From Pseudomonas syringae KCTC 12500 (GTDB lineage Bacteria > Pseudomonadota > Gammaproteobacteria > Pseudomonadales > Pseudomonadaceae): a stretch of 64,000 nt of DNA. The stretch is from positions 1 to 64,000 of the forward strand of contig NZ_AYTM02000001.1 in the NCBI RefSeq assembly GCF_000507185.2, given 5' to 3'. The notes beneath the pieces were generated by a model. That model searched no databases. It was not told where the DNA came from and saw only the letters and a list, made by a program, of their open reading frames with translations. A program made the position numbers and the translations under genes. Positions 18,271 through 27,483 of this stretch are shown in pieces (position 1 is the first letter of the stretch; the number at the start of each line of letters is the position of its first letter).

Positions 18271-19878
18271 ATGCGCAAGGACCTGCAAGTGCCCTTCATG
18301 TTGGCGATCACCGACTGCCAGCCGGATCTGCATATCATCAGCTTCGCCGGCCATGAAGCCCTCAATGAAACGTATCGCTTCGACATCTGGATGATCGGCA
18401 GCGACCCGCAGCTGGATGTGCGCAGCCTATTGCATCGTGAAGCGTTTCTAAGCTTCGGCGAATCCGGCAGCGGCAGGCATGGCCGTATAGACCATGCGGC
18501 GCGGCTCCACCGCGGGGCTCGCGTGAGTCTCTACCACCTGATTCTGGTGCCTGATCTGCACCGGCTGGTGCAACATCGACAACGCCGCACCTATCAGGAC
18601 CTTGCGATTCCTCAACTGATCGTGCAGTTGCTTGAAGCGCACAGTATCGGCGCGAACGCATACCGATTCGAACACGTGAATGGTCTTTATCCTGCCAGGC
18701 CGTTGCATATCCAGTACGACGAAAGCGATCTGCACCTGTTGCAGCGCCTGTGCGAGGAAGAAGGCATGCATTTTCGTTTTGAGCATCGCCGGAGCGGCCA
18801 TCGGCTGGTGTTCTCGGACGACCCTGCGAGCTTTCCGGCGCAGCCATTGCCGGTGCGCTTCAAGCACCCGCAAACGTCAGGCGCGCCGCGAGAGACGCTG
18901 GAGCACCTTGCCGAACGACTGGGTTTTCCGCCCGTTTCAAGGCAACCCACCGACCACCCGCAACCTGCGCGCGCACCCGAGCACCCTCTGACCATAGCGG
19001 CCAATCATGCCTTTCAACCGCCAGGCTTTCGTGGAGCAATCAGCCCCCAGGAGGCCCTGAGTCGGCAGCGTGGCAGTCGCAGGCTGGAGCGCCTGCGCTG
19101 CGAACGGCGCGATGTCAGAGGGCGAAGCACAGACACCGCCTTGCAATGTGGTGAAGTCATCCAGGTGCTTGATCATCCGGAGCCCATGCTCAACGACCAA
19201 TGGCTAGTGACCGAAACCGCTCATGCGGGCAGGCAATTACAGGTGCTGAAGGGTGCCGCCGCCCATGATGCACTGGCAATCCTGCGCATCCTCGTCGAAG
19301 CGCAACGTTCGTCACCCGAGGCTGAACAGCTGCAAGGCAACGGTTACTGCAACAGCTTCAGGGTCATTCCGTGGGCGACGCCGTTTCGACCGTCGATCAA
19401 CCACCCGAGACCCGCGGCCACCGGTGAGCATTTCGCCACATTGCAGCGCAACGACACCCAGCCGGTTCAACCCGGATATCGTTCAATCCGCTTCGACTGG
19501 CACGTGCAAAGCCCGCAAGACGAACCCGTACAACGCTGGCCGATGGCCGAGGTCGCCTGCCCGGAGGTTGATCGGCTAGCGCCGGGCACACGAGTGCGGG
19601 TCCGCTTTCTCGACAATCATCCCGAACGGCCTGTGATTTGTGCAGTACTGTCACCGGGCCATGAGCTGGACGGGATAACCGCACAACCGGCTGGCTGTAT
19701 TCGAGTGGCGAGCGGTGAGCACTTGCACGTCAATGCCCACGACGGATTGCTGGTGCGCGGGCAAGCCGCGGCGCTGCACGTTGACGCGCAACGTATCCTG
19801 ATCGTGGGCCATAAAGATCAGCAGTCCTTGAAATCGGGCTGGCGCTTGTCGATAAAGGCGCGCATGCCCTCCTTCTGA
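18271..19878 (+). CDS. vgrG: Orphan type VI secretion spike protein VgrG
   Basis: A 535-residue protein. The N-terminal gp27-like part (residues about 8-330) has [38 protein letters not shown] in two blocks and the strongly diagnostic [16 protein letters not shown]. The gp5 OB-fold lies around residues 430-480 ([24 protein letters not shown] and [13 protein letters not shown]). Only a very short beta region follows, so the needle stalk is far shorter than in usual VgrGs of 600-700 or more residues. The last 21 residues (from KDQQSL) are encoded over the antisense end of the enoyl-CoA hydratase gene, suggesting a truncated or read-through tail. No effector, chaperone or hcp gene is adjacent. 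Confidence 0.85.
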   Translation: MRKDLQVPFMLAITDCQPDLHIISFAGHEALNETYRFDIWMIGSDPQLDVRSLLHREAFLSFGESGSGRHGRIDHAARLHRGARVSLYHLILVPDLHRLVQHRQRRTYQDLAIPQLIVQLLEAHSIGANAYRFEHVNGLYPARPLHIQYDESDLHLLQRLCEEEGMHFRFEHRRSGHRLVFSDDPASFPAQPLPVRFKHPQTSGAPRETLEHLAERLGFPPVSRQPTDHPQPARAPEHPLTIAANHAFQPPGFRGAISPQEALSRQRGSRRLERLRCERRDVRGRSTDTALQCGEVIQVLDHPEPMLNDQWLVTETAHAGRQLQVLKGAAAHDALAILRILVEAQRSSPEAEQLQGNGYCNSFRVIPWATPFRPSINHPRPAATGEHFATLQRNDTQPVQPGYRSIRFDWHVQSPQDEPVQRWPMAEVACPEVDRLAPGTRVRVRFLDNHPERPVICAVLSPGHELDGITAQPAGCIRVASGEHLHVNAHDGLLVRGQAAALHVDAQRILIVGHKDQQSLKSGWRLSIKARMPSF

Positions 19879-20591
19879 TCCTGGCTGGCGAACGCGGCGT
19901 GAAACACCCGGCGTTCGAAGCGGATGCCTTCGGCCAGGCTGACCTCGAATGCGCGGTTGACGCTCTCCTTGACCATCATCGCCACTGGCAGGGATTTACT
20001 GGCGATCACCGCTGCCACTGCCAGCGCTTCCGGCAGCAACTGATCGAGCGGCAGCACGCGGGCCACCAGACCGGCGCGCTCGGCCTCGTGAGCATCGATC
20101 AACCGGCCGGTCAGGCACATTTCCATGGCCTTGGCCTTGCCCACCGCGCGGGTCAGACGCTGCGTACCGCCCATGCCCGGCAACACGCCGAGATTGATCT
20201 CGGGCTGTCCAAACCTGGCGTTTTCAGCGGCCAGAATGAAATCGCACATCAATGCCAGTTCACAGCCGCCACCCAAGGCAAAACCGGCTACCGCAGCCAC
20301 CAGGGGTTTGCGTCGGGCGGCGACCCGGTCGCTTTCACGAAACAGGTCATCGAGGTAGATCTGTGGGTAGGACAGGTCGACCATTTCCTTGATGTCCGCA
20401 CCGGCGGCAAAGGCTTTTTCCGAACCGGTCAGTACGATGCAGCCGATCGCACCGTCCGCCTCAAACTGGTCGAGAGCATGGTTCAGTTCGTTGATCAGGC
20501 GCGCATTCAAGGCGTTCAACGCCTTGGGCCGGTTCAGCTTGATCAGACCTACACCATCTATAACCTCTATGAGAATTGTCTCGTAAAGCAT
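19818..20591 (-). CDS. Enoyl-CoA hydratase/isomerase family protein
   Basis: A 257-residue crotonase-fold enzyme that hydrates trans-2-enoyl-CoA to 3-hydroxyacyl-CoA. The oxyanion-hole segment [11 protein letters not shown], the first catalytic glutamate in [11 protein letters not shown] and the second in [20 protein letters not shown] (split motif) are all intact, so it should be an active hydratase. The ATG at 20591 follows AAGGAT. It lies 91 bp downstream of a thiolase gene on the same strand, so the two probably work together in beta-oxidation-like degradation. Its 3' end overlaps vgrG on the other strand by 61 bp. Confidence 0.93.
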   Translation of the reverse strand: MLYETILIEVIDGVGLIKLNRPKALNALNARLINELNHALDQFEADGAIGCIVLTGSEKAFAAGADIKEMVDLSYPQIYLDDLFRESDRVAARRKPLVAAVAGFALGGGCELALMCDFILAAENARFGQPEINLGVLPGMGGTQRLTRAVGKAKAMEMCLTGRLIDAHEAERAGLVARVLPLDQLLPEALAVAAVIASKSLPVAMMVKESVNRAFEVSLAEGIRFERRVFHAAFASQDQKEGMRAFIDKRQPDFKDC

Positions 20592-20682
20592 TGATAAATA
20601 TCCTTTTTGTTTAATTATGCAATAAGCAGCTTTTTATATAATCAACATTCAATTATTAGATCAAGCCATTGATTAATAATGG

Positions 20683-21891
20683 TTAATTCAAAATCTCGAC
20701 AGCTATTGCGGTAGCTTCACCGCCTCCGATGCAGATCGCCGCAATGCCACGCTTGAGCTGTCGATGCTGCAAGGCCGCCAGCAGCGTGACGATGATTCGC
20801 GCACCCGAGGCACCGATCGGATGGCCGAGCGCGCATGCCCCGCCATTGACGTTGACCTTCTCGTGTTCAAGCCCCAGCTCGTGCATCGCCACCAGCGGCA
20901 CGACGGCAAATGCCTCATTGATCTCGAACAGATCGACGTCGTCCAGAGTCCAGCCTGTCTTGCCCAAAAGGCGCTGAATGGCGCCTATCGGCGCCGTTGG
21001 AAACAGACTTGGCCGATCGGCGAACGCCGCATGCGCATGTAACACCGCCAGAGGCTTCAGGCCACGCCGCTGAGCCTCGGACTGACGCATCAACAGCAGC
21101 GCTGCTGCGCCATCGGAGATAGAACTGGAGTTGGCCGCGGTGACCGTGCCGCCCTCGCGAAAAGCGGGTTTGAGCGTGGGAATCTTGTCCGGACGCGCCT
21201 TGGGTGGCTGCTCATCGTGAGTGATTTGCCTCGACTCTTTGCCCACGGTGACTTGCACTGGCACGATCTCGGCGTCGAAATGGCCTCCGGCAATGGCCTG
21301 TTGCGCGCGAGCCAGTGAGGCCAGGGCAAACGCATCCTGTGCCTCGCGACTGAAACCGTTGAGCCCGGCGCAGTCCTCGGCGAAGGTGCCCATCAGCCGG
21401 CCTGGCTCATAGGCATCCTCAAGGCCGTCGAGAAACATGTGATCAAGCACCTTGCCGTGCCCCATGCGATAACCGCTGCGCGCGCGGTCCAGCAGATAGG
21501 GCGCATTGGACATGCTCTCCATACCGCCAGCCACCACCACCGCAGTACTGTCTGCCAGCAACAGGTCATGGGCCAGGATTGCGGTCTGCATGCCGGTACC
21601 GCACATCTTGTTGACCGTGCTGCACAGCGTCGCATGGCTCAGCCCGGCACCCAGTGCCGCCTGCCGAGCGGGTGCCTGACCGAGGCCTGCCGGCAGTACA
21701 CAGCCAAACAGTACATGCTCCACGTCTTCAGGCTCGATGCCTGCGCGCTCGACAGCGGCACGGATGGCGATCGATCCCAGCGCTGTGGCACTGAGGCTCT
21801 GCAGGTCGCCCTGAAAACCGCCCATGGGCGTGCGCACGGCACTGACAATGACCACAGGATCTTGATGAGGGGGTGTCCTTTCGATGGACAT
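20683..21891 (-). CDS. Acetyl-CoA acetyltransferase / thiolase
   Basis: A 402-residue thiolase with all catalytic residues: the acyl-accepting cysteine in TVNKMCGTGMQ (about 95), NEAFAVVPL, the histidine in GGACALGHPIGASGARI and the second cysteine in AAICIGGGEATA. It cleaves 3-ketoacyl-CoA or condenses two acetyl-CoA. The ATG at 21891 follows GGAGATAG. An AT-rich 91-bp gap separates it from the downstream enoyl-CoA hydratase. The context suggests a short fatty-acid or amino-acid degradation unit; direction and chain length are not determined. Confidence 0.93.
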   Translation of the reverse strand: MSIERTPPHQDPVVIVSAVRTPMGGFQGDLQSLSATALGSIAIRAAVERAGIEPEDVEHVLFGCVLPAGLGQAPARQAALGAGLSHATLCSTVNKMCGTGMQTAILAHDLLLADSTAVVVAGGMESMSNAPYLLDRARSGYRMGHGKVLDHMFLDGLEDAYEPGRLMGTFAEDCAGLNGFSREAQDAFALASLARAQQAIAGGHFDAEIVPVQVTVGKESRQITHDEQPPKARPDKIPTLKPAFREGGTVTAANSSSISDGAAALLLMRQSEAQRRGLKPLAVLHAHAAFADRPSLFPTAPIGAIQRLLGKTGWTLDDVDLFEINEAFAVVPLVAMHELGLEHEKVNVNGGACALGHPIGASGARIIVTLLAALQHRQLKRGIAAICIGGGEATAIAVEILN

Positions 21892-22065
21892 GGCTATCTC
21901 CAGTCTTGTTTTTATAGGTACCGTGGAATCATCAACCTGCTGCCTTGCAGACGCAATGGTTGAGGCAGGCAGATTAGCCGCTATCCCGGCATCGTGCCCG
22001 GCGCGCCGAATCTCTCATCACTGGCGAGGTCTGAAGATCACTGAACCTGACGCTGGAGCACACTA

Positions 22066-22545
22066 ATGTCGCTACGCCTGATCCGCGCCCTGCTCTCCGG
22101 GCTGCTCATCCTCGGCTTGAGCGCCTGTGCGCTGATTCCCCATCGAGACCCGCTGACAATCAGCGTCGTGGGTATCGAACCCATCCCCGGTCAGGGTCTG
22201 GAACTGCGCATGGCGGTAACGTTGCGGGTGCAGAATCCAAACGAAACCGAGATCAACTACAACGGCGTGGCGCTGGACCTCGACGTGAACGACAGGCTGC
22301 TGGCCTCCGGGGTCAGCAACCAGAAAGGCACTGTAGGACGCTTTTCCGAGGCAGTGCTGGTGGTGCCGGTCAGCGTGTCGGCATTCGCGGCCCTACGCCA
22401 GGCACTGGGGCTCAGTCAGAGCCAGCGTCTGGACAATCTGCCCTATACGCTTCGCGGCAAGCTGGCTGGCGGCCTGTTCGGTACGATGCGCTTCAGTGAC
22501 AGCGGCACGCTGGATTTGCGCCAGGCAGAGGGAGATCCTTGGTAA
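22066..22545 (+). CDS. LEA type 2 family (LEA14-like) lipoprotein
   Basis: A 159-residue outer- or inner-membrane lipoprotein. A signal peptide (MSLRLIRALLSGLLILGLSAC) ends in the lipobox LSAC with the lipidated cysteine at about residue 21. The mature part has the water-stress/LEA14 fold pattern: LRMAVTLRVQNPNETEINYNG with a following GVALDLDVNDRLLASG. Such proteins are thought to help under desiccation or as envelope factors. It may be co-transcribed with the GH128-like gene 130 bp downstream, though that gap could hold a promoter. Confidence 0.85.
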   Translation: MSLRLIRALLSGLLILGLSACALIPHRDPLTISVVGIEPIPGQGLELRMAVTLRVQNPNETEINYNGVALDLDVNDRLLASGVSNQKGTVGRFSEAVLVVPVSVSAFAALRQALGLSQSQRLDNLPYTLRGKLAGGLFGTMRFSDSGTLDLRQAEGDPW

Positions 22546-22674
22546 CAAGTCATTACAGGTGGTAATGCCTGTCGGGGTTTGGCAGGGTAAACGGGACGAT
22601 ACAGGTGGCATGCTTTCTGCTGGCTGACTGCAGCGCATGCTCTGCACCTCCCCACCCTCAAGGAAGATTTGCCA

Positions 22675-23553
22675 ATGACCTCACAGAACCCGTCAGCACG
22701 TTTTTTCCCGACTTTTCTGGCCCTTGTGACGCTGATGCTCAGCCTGTGCATGGCACCGGCATGGGCTGCAGAAAAAAGCGCCAAGCGCGGCATCGCCTAC
22801 GACATCGCCTTGCCCGCCGACCTGAGTGCGTTATCTTCGGGCTTGAGCTGGTGGTACAACTGGAGCCCCAGGCCCCATGACCGTCTGGCGTCTTACGATT
22901 ACGCCTCGATGTACGGTGTGGATTTCATCCCGATGGTGTGGAACGGCAACGTTGACGACGGGCAGTTGAAGCAATACCTGCTGGCTCACTCAGCCATCCG
23001 CTATCTGCTGGTGATCAATGAGCCGAATCTGCTCGACCAGGCCAACATGACACCCGAAGCGGCGGCCAGCTTCTGGCCGAGGCTGGAACAGATCGCCGCC
23101 CAGACCGGTGTAAAGCTGGTGGGGCCAGCGATGAACTGGGGAACCATGCCAGGCTACGGCGACCCGGTTGTGTGGCTCGATGCCTTCTATACGGCCTATC
23201 GGTCGATGAATCAGAATCGGGACCCGCGCATCGATTACCTGGCTTTTCACTGGTACGACTATGGCTTGCCGGGGATGCTCGACCGACTGGCAAAGTACGG
23301 AAAACCCTTCTGGGTCACCGAGCTCGCCAATTGGCACGCCCCGGATGACGGAGCGCAGATTGATTCAGTCGACAAGCAGAAACGGCAGATGGCGGAGATG
23401 GTCGCTACCCTTGAGCAGCGCCAGGACGTGTTCAGATACGCCTGGTTCACGGGCCGGATGAACCCTGACCCGCACTTTTCAAGCTTGCTGGACGCTGAAG
23501 GCAAGCTGACCGAACTGGGCCAGTATTACCTGTCGCTGCCACACAGCGAGTAA
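22675..23553 (+). CDS. Secreted GH128-type glycoside hydrolase (putative beta-1,3-glucanase)
   Basis: A 292-residue protein with a signal peptide cut after AWAAE, then a TIM-barrel of the Asl1/GH128 catalytic-core family: WWYNWSPRPHD, DFIPMVWNG, the acid/base glutamate in VINEPNLLDQANM (about 118), YLAFHWYDYG, and the nucleophile glutamate in FWVTELANWHA (about 222). Members hydrolyse beta-1,3-glucans such as laminarin or fungal wall glucan. The ATG at 22675 follows AGGAAG at 8 bp; a TTG two codons upstream is less likely. A secreted GH3 enzyme lies about 1.2 kb downstream and could complete glucan degradation. The 3' end overlaps an antisense hypothetical gene by about 107 bp. Confidence 0.85.
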   Translation: MTSQNPSARFFPTFLALVTLMLSLCMAPAWAAEKSAKRGIAYDIALPADLSALSSGLSWWYNWSPRPHDRLASYDYASMYGVDFIPMVWNGNVDDGQLKQYLLAHSAIRYLLVINEPNLLDQANMTPEAAASFWPRLEQIAAQTGVKLVGPAMNWGTMPGYGDPVVWLDAFYTAYRSMNQNRDPRIDYLAFHWYDYGLPGMLDRLAKYGKPFWVTELANWHAPDDGAQIDSVDKQKRQMAEMVATLEQRQDVFRYAWFTGRMNPDPHFSSLLDAEGKLTELGQYYLSLPHSE

Positions 23554-23869
23554 CACCGCGCGGCTCGGTCAACGCATCTTCGCAGCCTCTCAGCGAGGCT
23601 GCGCCGATCTCGGTCAGGCCGCTGATGATGTGCTGGGTGTAGGGAAATGACTGATCGGGTTCCAGGACTCTTGTCGAGATCAACAGCCCTTCCCTGACCA
23701 GCGTGTCGACCGTCGCCACACAGACATGGATCGCCGGGGCGCTTGAATACGCGCGCACCAGCTCCCTGTAGATCTGACCGAAGGTCAGTTTTTGCGGTTT
23801 GCTGAAGCACAGGCGACCGACGATGCTCAACACCGCGAGGTCCACCCGCTGTTTTCCGTCACTCACCAC
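23447..23869 (-). CDS. Hypothetical protein with winged-helix-like segment
   Basis: About 141 residues from a GTG at 23869 behind AAAGG; the frame is open up to an ATG at 23974, so a longer start is possible. Residues LTFGQIYRELVRAYSS, VATVDTLVREGLLI and IISGLTEIGAASL look like a helix-turn-helix wing arrangement as in PadR- or MarR-like proteins. The C-terminal part is poor in recognisable structure and overlaps the end of the GH128-like gene. I do not recognise the family. It could be a small regulator, or only its first 90 residues may be meaningful. Confidence 0.45.
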   Translation of the reverse strand: MVSDGKQRVDLAVLSIVGRLCFSKPQKLTFGQIYRELVRAYSSAPAIHVCVATVDTLVREGLLISTRVLEPDQSFPYTQHIISGLTEIGAASLRGCEDALTEPRGVTRCVAATGNTGPVRSACLQRPASLKSAGQGSSGP

Positions 23870-23974
23870 TATTGCCTTTAACGAAATAAAAATGACGCAC
23901 CACCGGCTGATTATTCCTATCGCCCTTGTGCCATCTGTACAGGGCAAAGTTTGATCGATACTGCACAATTTCAC

Positions 23975-24457
23975 GTCCAGTTTTAATGGAATAAATAGTA
24001 AGGGCGTCGTTGATTAATGTTCACTCCACGCGGTGAACCCCCCCTTTAAGCGTTCATTAATTCATGTGGACATCTCGATACTTTCTCTTAAAGAGCCAGC
24101 TTTTAAAACGCGCACGAACCACGAGGATGCGAAGCTTACCAGCTCGCTAAACCTAACGACAATTAGGTTTATTAAAAAACAACAAAACCCCATAGATATG
24201 GCATATCTTGGCTATTAATTGCCCGAAAATTGTAAATTTAACGATTTTATTCTTAAAATTCTGTCTAAATCATCTGGCTTCATCTGAAAAAACCACGTGA
24301 TAGCCATGTGGCATCATTTATTAAAATCTCCATTGCTCATACTTTAGTGGCCTGTGAACTGTTTACTGTCGCGCTGGACTGAGTGTTCAGCCGAGCCCTG
24401 CGCCATTGCAACAGCCGTCCGTTTTTATCCTGCAAACCATCAATCGAGATTCAATCG
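23975..24457. other. AT-rich intergenic region
   Basis: 483 bp clearly richer in A and T than the surrounding genes, with many short A/T runs. One weak open frame of 61 codons (24033-24218) has no ribosome site or recognisable product. The region probably holds the promoter of the secreted-protein/GH3 operon. The base shift may mark a regulatory region bound by H-NS-like proteins (MvaT in Pseudomonas) or past insertion. Confidence 0.5.
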
Positions 24458-24712
24458 ATGAATAGACCAATGCTGTCTGTTTTCAGTGCAGTACTTCTGT
24501 GCGCGCAAAGTGCCTTAACTTTCGCCGCGGACTCAACTTCCAGCACACCTGCCACTGGGTCCGATCAACAGATCCGGACCCAGGTGGAAGCCAAGCGCGA
24601 CCAGTTGTCAGGCGCCGACAAGATCAATCCGGCCCAACAACAGAGTTCGTCGTCCCTGCTTGACGCGCCGGTGGACACCGACGACGCCCCTGCCCAGGCA
24701 CAACGACCATGA
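24458..24712 (+). CDS. Small secreted protein of unknown function, coupled to the GH3 gene
   Basis: 84 residues. A signal peptide (about 1-23, MLSVFSAVLLCAQSALTFA) is followed by AADS, giving a mature protein of about 60 residues that is Ser/Gln/Asp/Ala-rich and likely disordered. It has no cysteine outside the signal peptide. The ATG at 24458 lies behind GAGATTC. Its stop overlaps the GH3 start by four bases (ATGA), so the two are translationally coupled. It may be an exported partner or leader of the beta-glucosidase; the family is not recognised. Confidence 0.65.
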   Translation: MNRPMLSVFSAVLLCAQSALTFAADSTSSTPATGSDQQIRTQVEAKRDQLSGADKINPAQQQSSSSLLDAPVDTDDAPAQAQRP

Positions 24713-27450
24713 ACAACCTCAATCAACCGATCACATCGACCGGAAGGACACTTGCCTTGTCAGCCTTCAAACAGACGCTGGGCCTGAGCCTGCTGACGTT
24801 CAGCGTCATGCAGGCCAACCTGGCACTCGCCGCCGTGACCCCGGCGACCGGCAACGAAGTCGAGGCGCGTGTCAGCTCGATTCTCGACAACATGAGCCAG
24901 TCGGAAAAGATCAACTTCACCCGCGTCAACGACGGCCACATGATCCCGTCCCTGCTCAAGTGGGGCATCAAGGGCACCGTGGCGTATGACTCGTCCATGG
25001 GCGTACACGTCAACAACGCCACATTCGGCGCTCAATACCCGTCGCAGTCTGCACTGGCAGCGACCTGGAGTATCAACCGGGCCAAGGAATTCGGCCTGGC
25101 CATCGCTTATGAAACGCGCATTTCCGGCGGTCAGCAGATGCTCTCTCCGGGCGCGAACCTGTACCGGACGCCCTACAACGGCCGCTCGGCAGAATACGTC
25201 AGCGGTGAAGACCCGTTCCTCGGCGCCGTGCTGGCACCCGCTATCGTCAACGGCATCCAGGCCCAAGGTATCCAGGCGAGCGGCAAGCACTACCTGGCCA
25301 ACGAGCAGGAAGCCAATCGTCAGGCGATCGACGTCAAGGTCGATGAGCGCACCCTGCGCGAGCTGTACCTGCCAGGCTTCGAATCGATGGTGAAGAACGC
25401 CAATGTCGCATCGATCATGTGCGGCTTCAACAAAGTCAACGGCGACTACGCCTGCGAAAACCATCACCTGATCACCGAAGTGCTCAAGGGCGAATGGGGC
25501 TATCAGGGCATGGTCATCAGTGACTTCAATGCCATTCATGATGCCTTCAAGGGCGCGTGGGCCGGTACGGACATCGACATGCCCTCCGGCCTGCAGTTTA
25601 CCGAAGCCAATCTCCTGCCCTACCTGTGGAGCGGGCAACTGACTCAGAACGTGATCGACGACAAGGTCAAACGCAACCTGCGCGGCATCGTCAGCTATGA
25701 CCTGCAGAACAACCTCAACACCGCCAAGACCCTGGAGCATCCGGAATACGGCATGCGTGCCGCGCTGAATACCGCGCGCGAATCCATCGTGTTGCTGCGC
25801 AACGAGAACACCGCTGCCGGCAAACCGCTGCTGCCGCTGGACCGTTCGGCAAAAATCGCCGTGATCGGCAACTGGGCGCACGACGTACCGGCATCGCCTT
25901 TCGGCACCGCTAACTCACCGCCAAACAGCTACGTGACCGAGCTGAGCGGTTTGCAGCAACTCGCATCCAGCAGTAGCGATGTCACGTATCTGTCAGAGAT
26001 GAGCCTGAATCCGGCGAGCTCGGTGTGGTATCAGCCAGCAACCGGCGACAACGGGATCAGCAACGCCGGGGTAAAAGCCGAATACTTCTCCAACACCAGC
26101 TTTTCCGGTGACCCGGTGCTGACGCGTGTCGAGCCCGGCGTGAACCTGAACTGGACAACCGGCAGCAACGTGACCAACGCAGGCAGCACTGCGGTGTCTG
26201 GCTTCAGCCCGACAGCCGGCGCTTTCTCTGCACGTTTCACCACCACCATCAAGCCCACCATCTCGGGTGCTCAGGCGTTCAAGGTGCGTGCGGACGGCCC
26301 CTACAAACTCTGGGTCAACGATGAACTCATCGTGCAGAGCGACGGCGTGCCTTACTCGGGCGATGTGGTGAATGCGCTGACAACGTCGGGTAAAACTGCG
26401 GCATTGTCGGCCGGCAAGACCTATACCGTGAAACTGGAATACCAGCGCGTACAGGGCAATTTCATTCCGGCACTGGGCGGCCTGACCGGCGTACAGATGA
26501 GCTGGGCTGCGTTGCGTCCGCCAAAGGACCTGTCGAAATACGATGCGGTGGTGATTGCGACCGGCACCACGTCTGAAAACGAAGGCGAAGGTTCCGACCA
26601 CGGCTTCGATCTGCCAGACCAACAGGCGGAACTGATCAGCTTCGTCGCCAAGGCCAATCCCAATACCATCGTGGTCATGCACGGCGGCGGCGTGGCCAAC
26701 ATGCAGCCATGGGCGAACAAGGTCGGCGCTGCACTGCAAGCCTGGTTCCCGGGCCAGCAAGGCGGTCAGGCACTGGCCGAGATTCTCTATGGCAAGATCA
26801 ACCCGTCGGGCAAGTTGCCGGTCACGATCGACAAGAACATCGAGGACAACCCGAGCTATGCCTCTTATCCGGACCCGGCGGCCTACCGCGGCAGCAACCC
26901 GCTGACCGAGATGACCTACAGCGAAGGCCTGTACATGGGTTATCGCGGGTATGACAAGAAACACGCCAAGCCGCTCTATCCATTCGGTTATGGCCTGTCC
27001 TACACCACGTTCAGCTACAGCGACCTGAAACTGTCGACCAACGTGCTGACCCCAGGCTCGACGGTTGACGTGAAATTCACGGTGACCAACACCGGCGACA
27101 AGGCAGGCTTTGAAGTGGCGCAGCTGTACGTGCAGCCGGTCAAACCTGCTGTTGACCGCCCGGAGAAAGAGCTCAAGGGCTTCACCAAGGTGTACCTGCA
27201 GCCTGGCGAGAGCAAGACCGTCAGCGTACCGATAGACTCGCGCTCCCTGGCTTACTACGTCGACAAGACGGCAAGCTGGGACGTCGATGCCGGGAAATTC
27301 AAGATCCTCGTCGGCGCGGATTCTGAGAACCTCACGCTCAACAGGACGCTGATCACCCTGTACCCGGAAAAACTGACCACGCGTGACAGCAACCCGCTGC
27401 CATTGCCACTGCGCAAGGCAGTCCAGGTCAGCGCTGCACAGACCTACTGA
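24709..27450 (+). CDS. Secreted glycoside hydrolase family 3 beta-glucosidase with PA14 insert
   Basis: 913 residues. A long signal peptide (about 1-42, ending in NLALAAV) is followed by the GH3 N-terminal barrel (YPSQSALAATWSINRAKEFG; GKHYLANEQEANRQ; nucleophile aspartate in YQGMVISDFNAIHDA at about residue 270). Then come the C-terminal sandwich (SIVLLRNENTAAGKPLLPL), an inserted PA14 carbohydrate-binding domain (about 447-595, GVKAEYFSNTSFSGDP), the acid/base region ENEGEGSDHGFDLP, and a fibronectin-III-like domain (about 765-900). It would release glucose from beta-glucosides or glucan oligomers in the periplasm. It is coupled to a small secreted protein upstream. Confidence 0.93.
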   Translation: MNNLNQPITSTGRTLALSAFKQTLGLSLLTFSVMQANLALAAVTPATGNEVEARVSSILDNMSQSEKINFTRVNDGHMIPSLLKWGIKGTVAYDSSMGVHVNNATFGAQYPSQSALAATWSINRAKEFGLAIAYETRISGGQQMLSPGANLYRTPYNGRSAEYVSGEDPFLGAVLAPAIVNGIQAQGIQASGKHYLANEQEANRQAIDVKVDERTLRELYLPGFESMVKNANVASIMCGFNKVNGDYACENHHLITEVLKGEWGYQGMVISDFNAIHDAFKGAWAGTDIDMPSGLQFTEANLLPYLWSGQLTQNVIDDKVKRNLRGIVSYDLQNNLNTAKTLEHPEYGMRAALNTARESIVLLRNENTAAGKPLLPLDRSAKIAVIGNWAHDVPASPFGTANSPPNSYVTELSGLQQLASSSSDVTYLSEMSLNPASSVWYQPATGDNGISNAGVKAEYFSNTSFSGDPVLTRVEPGVNLNWTTGSNVTNAGSTAVSGFSPTAGAFSARFTTTIKPTISGAQAFKVRADGPYKLWVNDELIVQSDGVPYSGDVVNALTTSGKTAALSAGKTYTVKLEYQRVQGNFIPALGGLTGVQMSWAALRPPKDLSKYDAVVIATGTTSENEGEGSDHGFDLPDQQAELISFVAKANPNTIVVMHGGGVANMQPWANKVGAALQAWFPGQQGGQALAEILYGKINPSGKLPVTIDKNIEDNPSYASYPDPAAYRGSNPLTEMTYSEGLYMGYRGYDKKHAKPLYPFGYGLSYTTFSYSDLKLSTNVLTPGSTVDVKFTVTNTGDKAGFEVAQLYVQPVKPAVDRPEKELKGFTKVYLQPGESKTVSVPIDSRSLAYYVDKTASWDVDAGKFKILVGADSENLTLNRTLITLYPEKLTTRDSNPLPLPLRKAVQVSAAQTY

Positions 27451-27459
27451 TGCACCCCG

Positions 27460-27483
27460 TCAAGGCTCATGGATGAGCCTTGA
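27460..27483. terminator. Hairpin terminator between GH3 gene and tetR
   Basis: The perfect 11-bp stem TCAAGGCTCAT/ATGAGCCTTGA with a GG loop sits between convergent genes and covers the stop of the leftward tetR. There is no strong T-run on either side. Confidence 0.55.

Noticed and set aside
23581..23603. Hairpin CGCAGCCTC/GAGGCTGCG after the GH128-like gene
   Set aside because: It could be a terminator, but has no T-run and lies within the overlapping minus-strand gene, so it was not called.
24033..24218. 61-codon frame in the AT-rich spacer
   Set aside because: No ribosome site, low-complexity composition and no recognisable product.
24760..25881. Minus-strand frame of 373 codons, and another at 25993-26964
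   Set aside because: Both are antisense to the GH3 gene and lack ribosome sites or known motifs.
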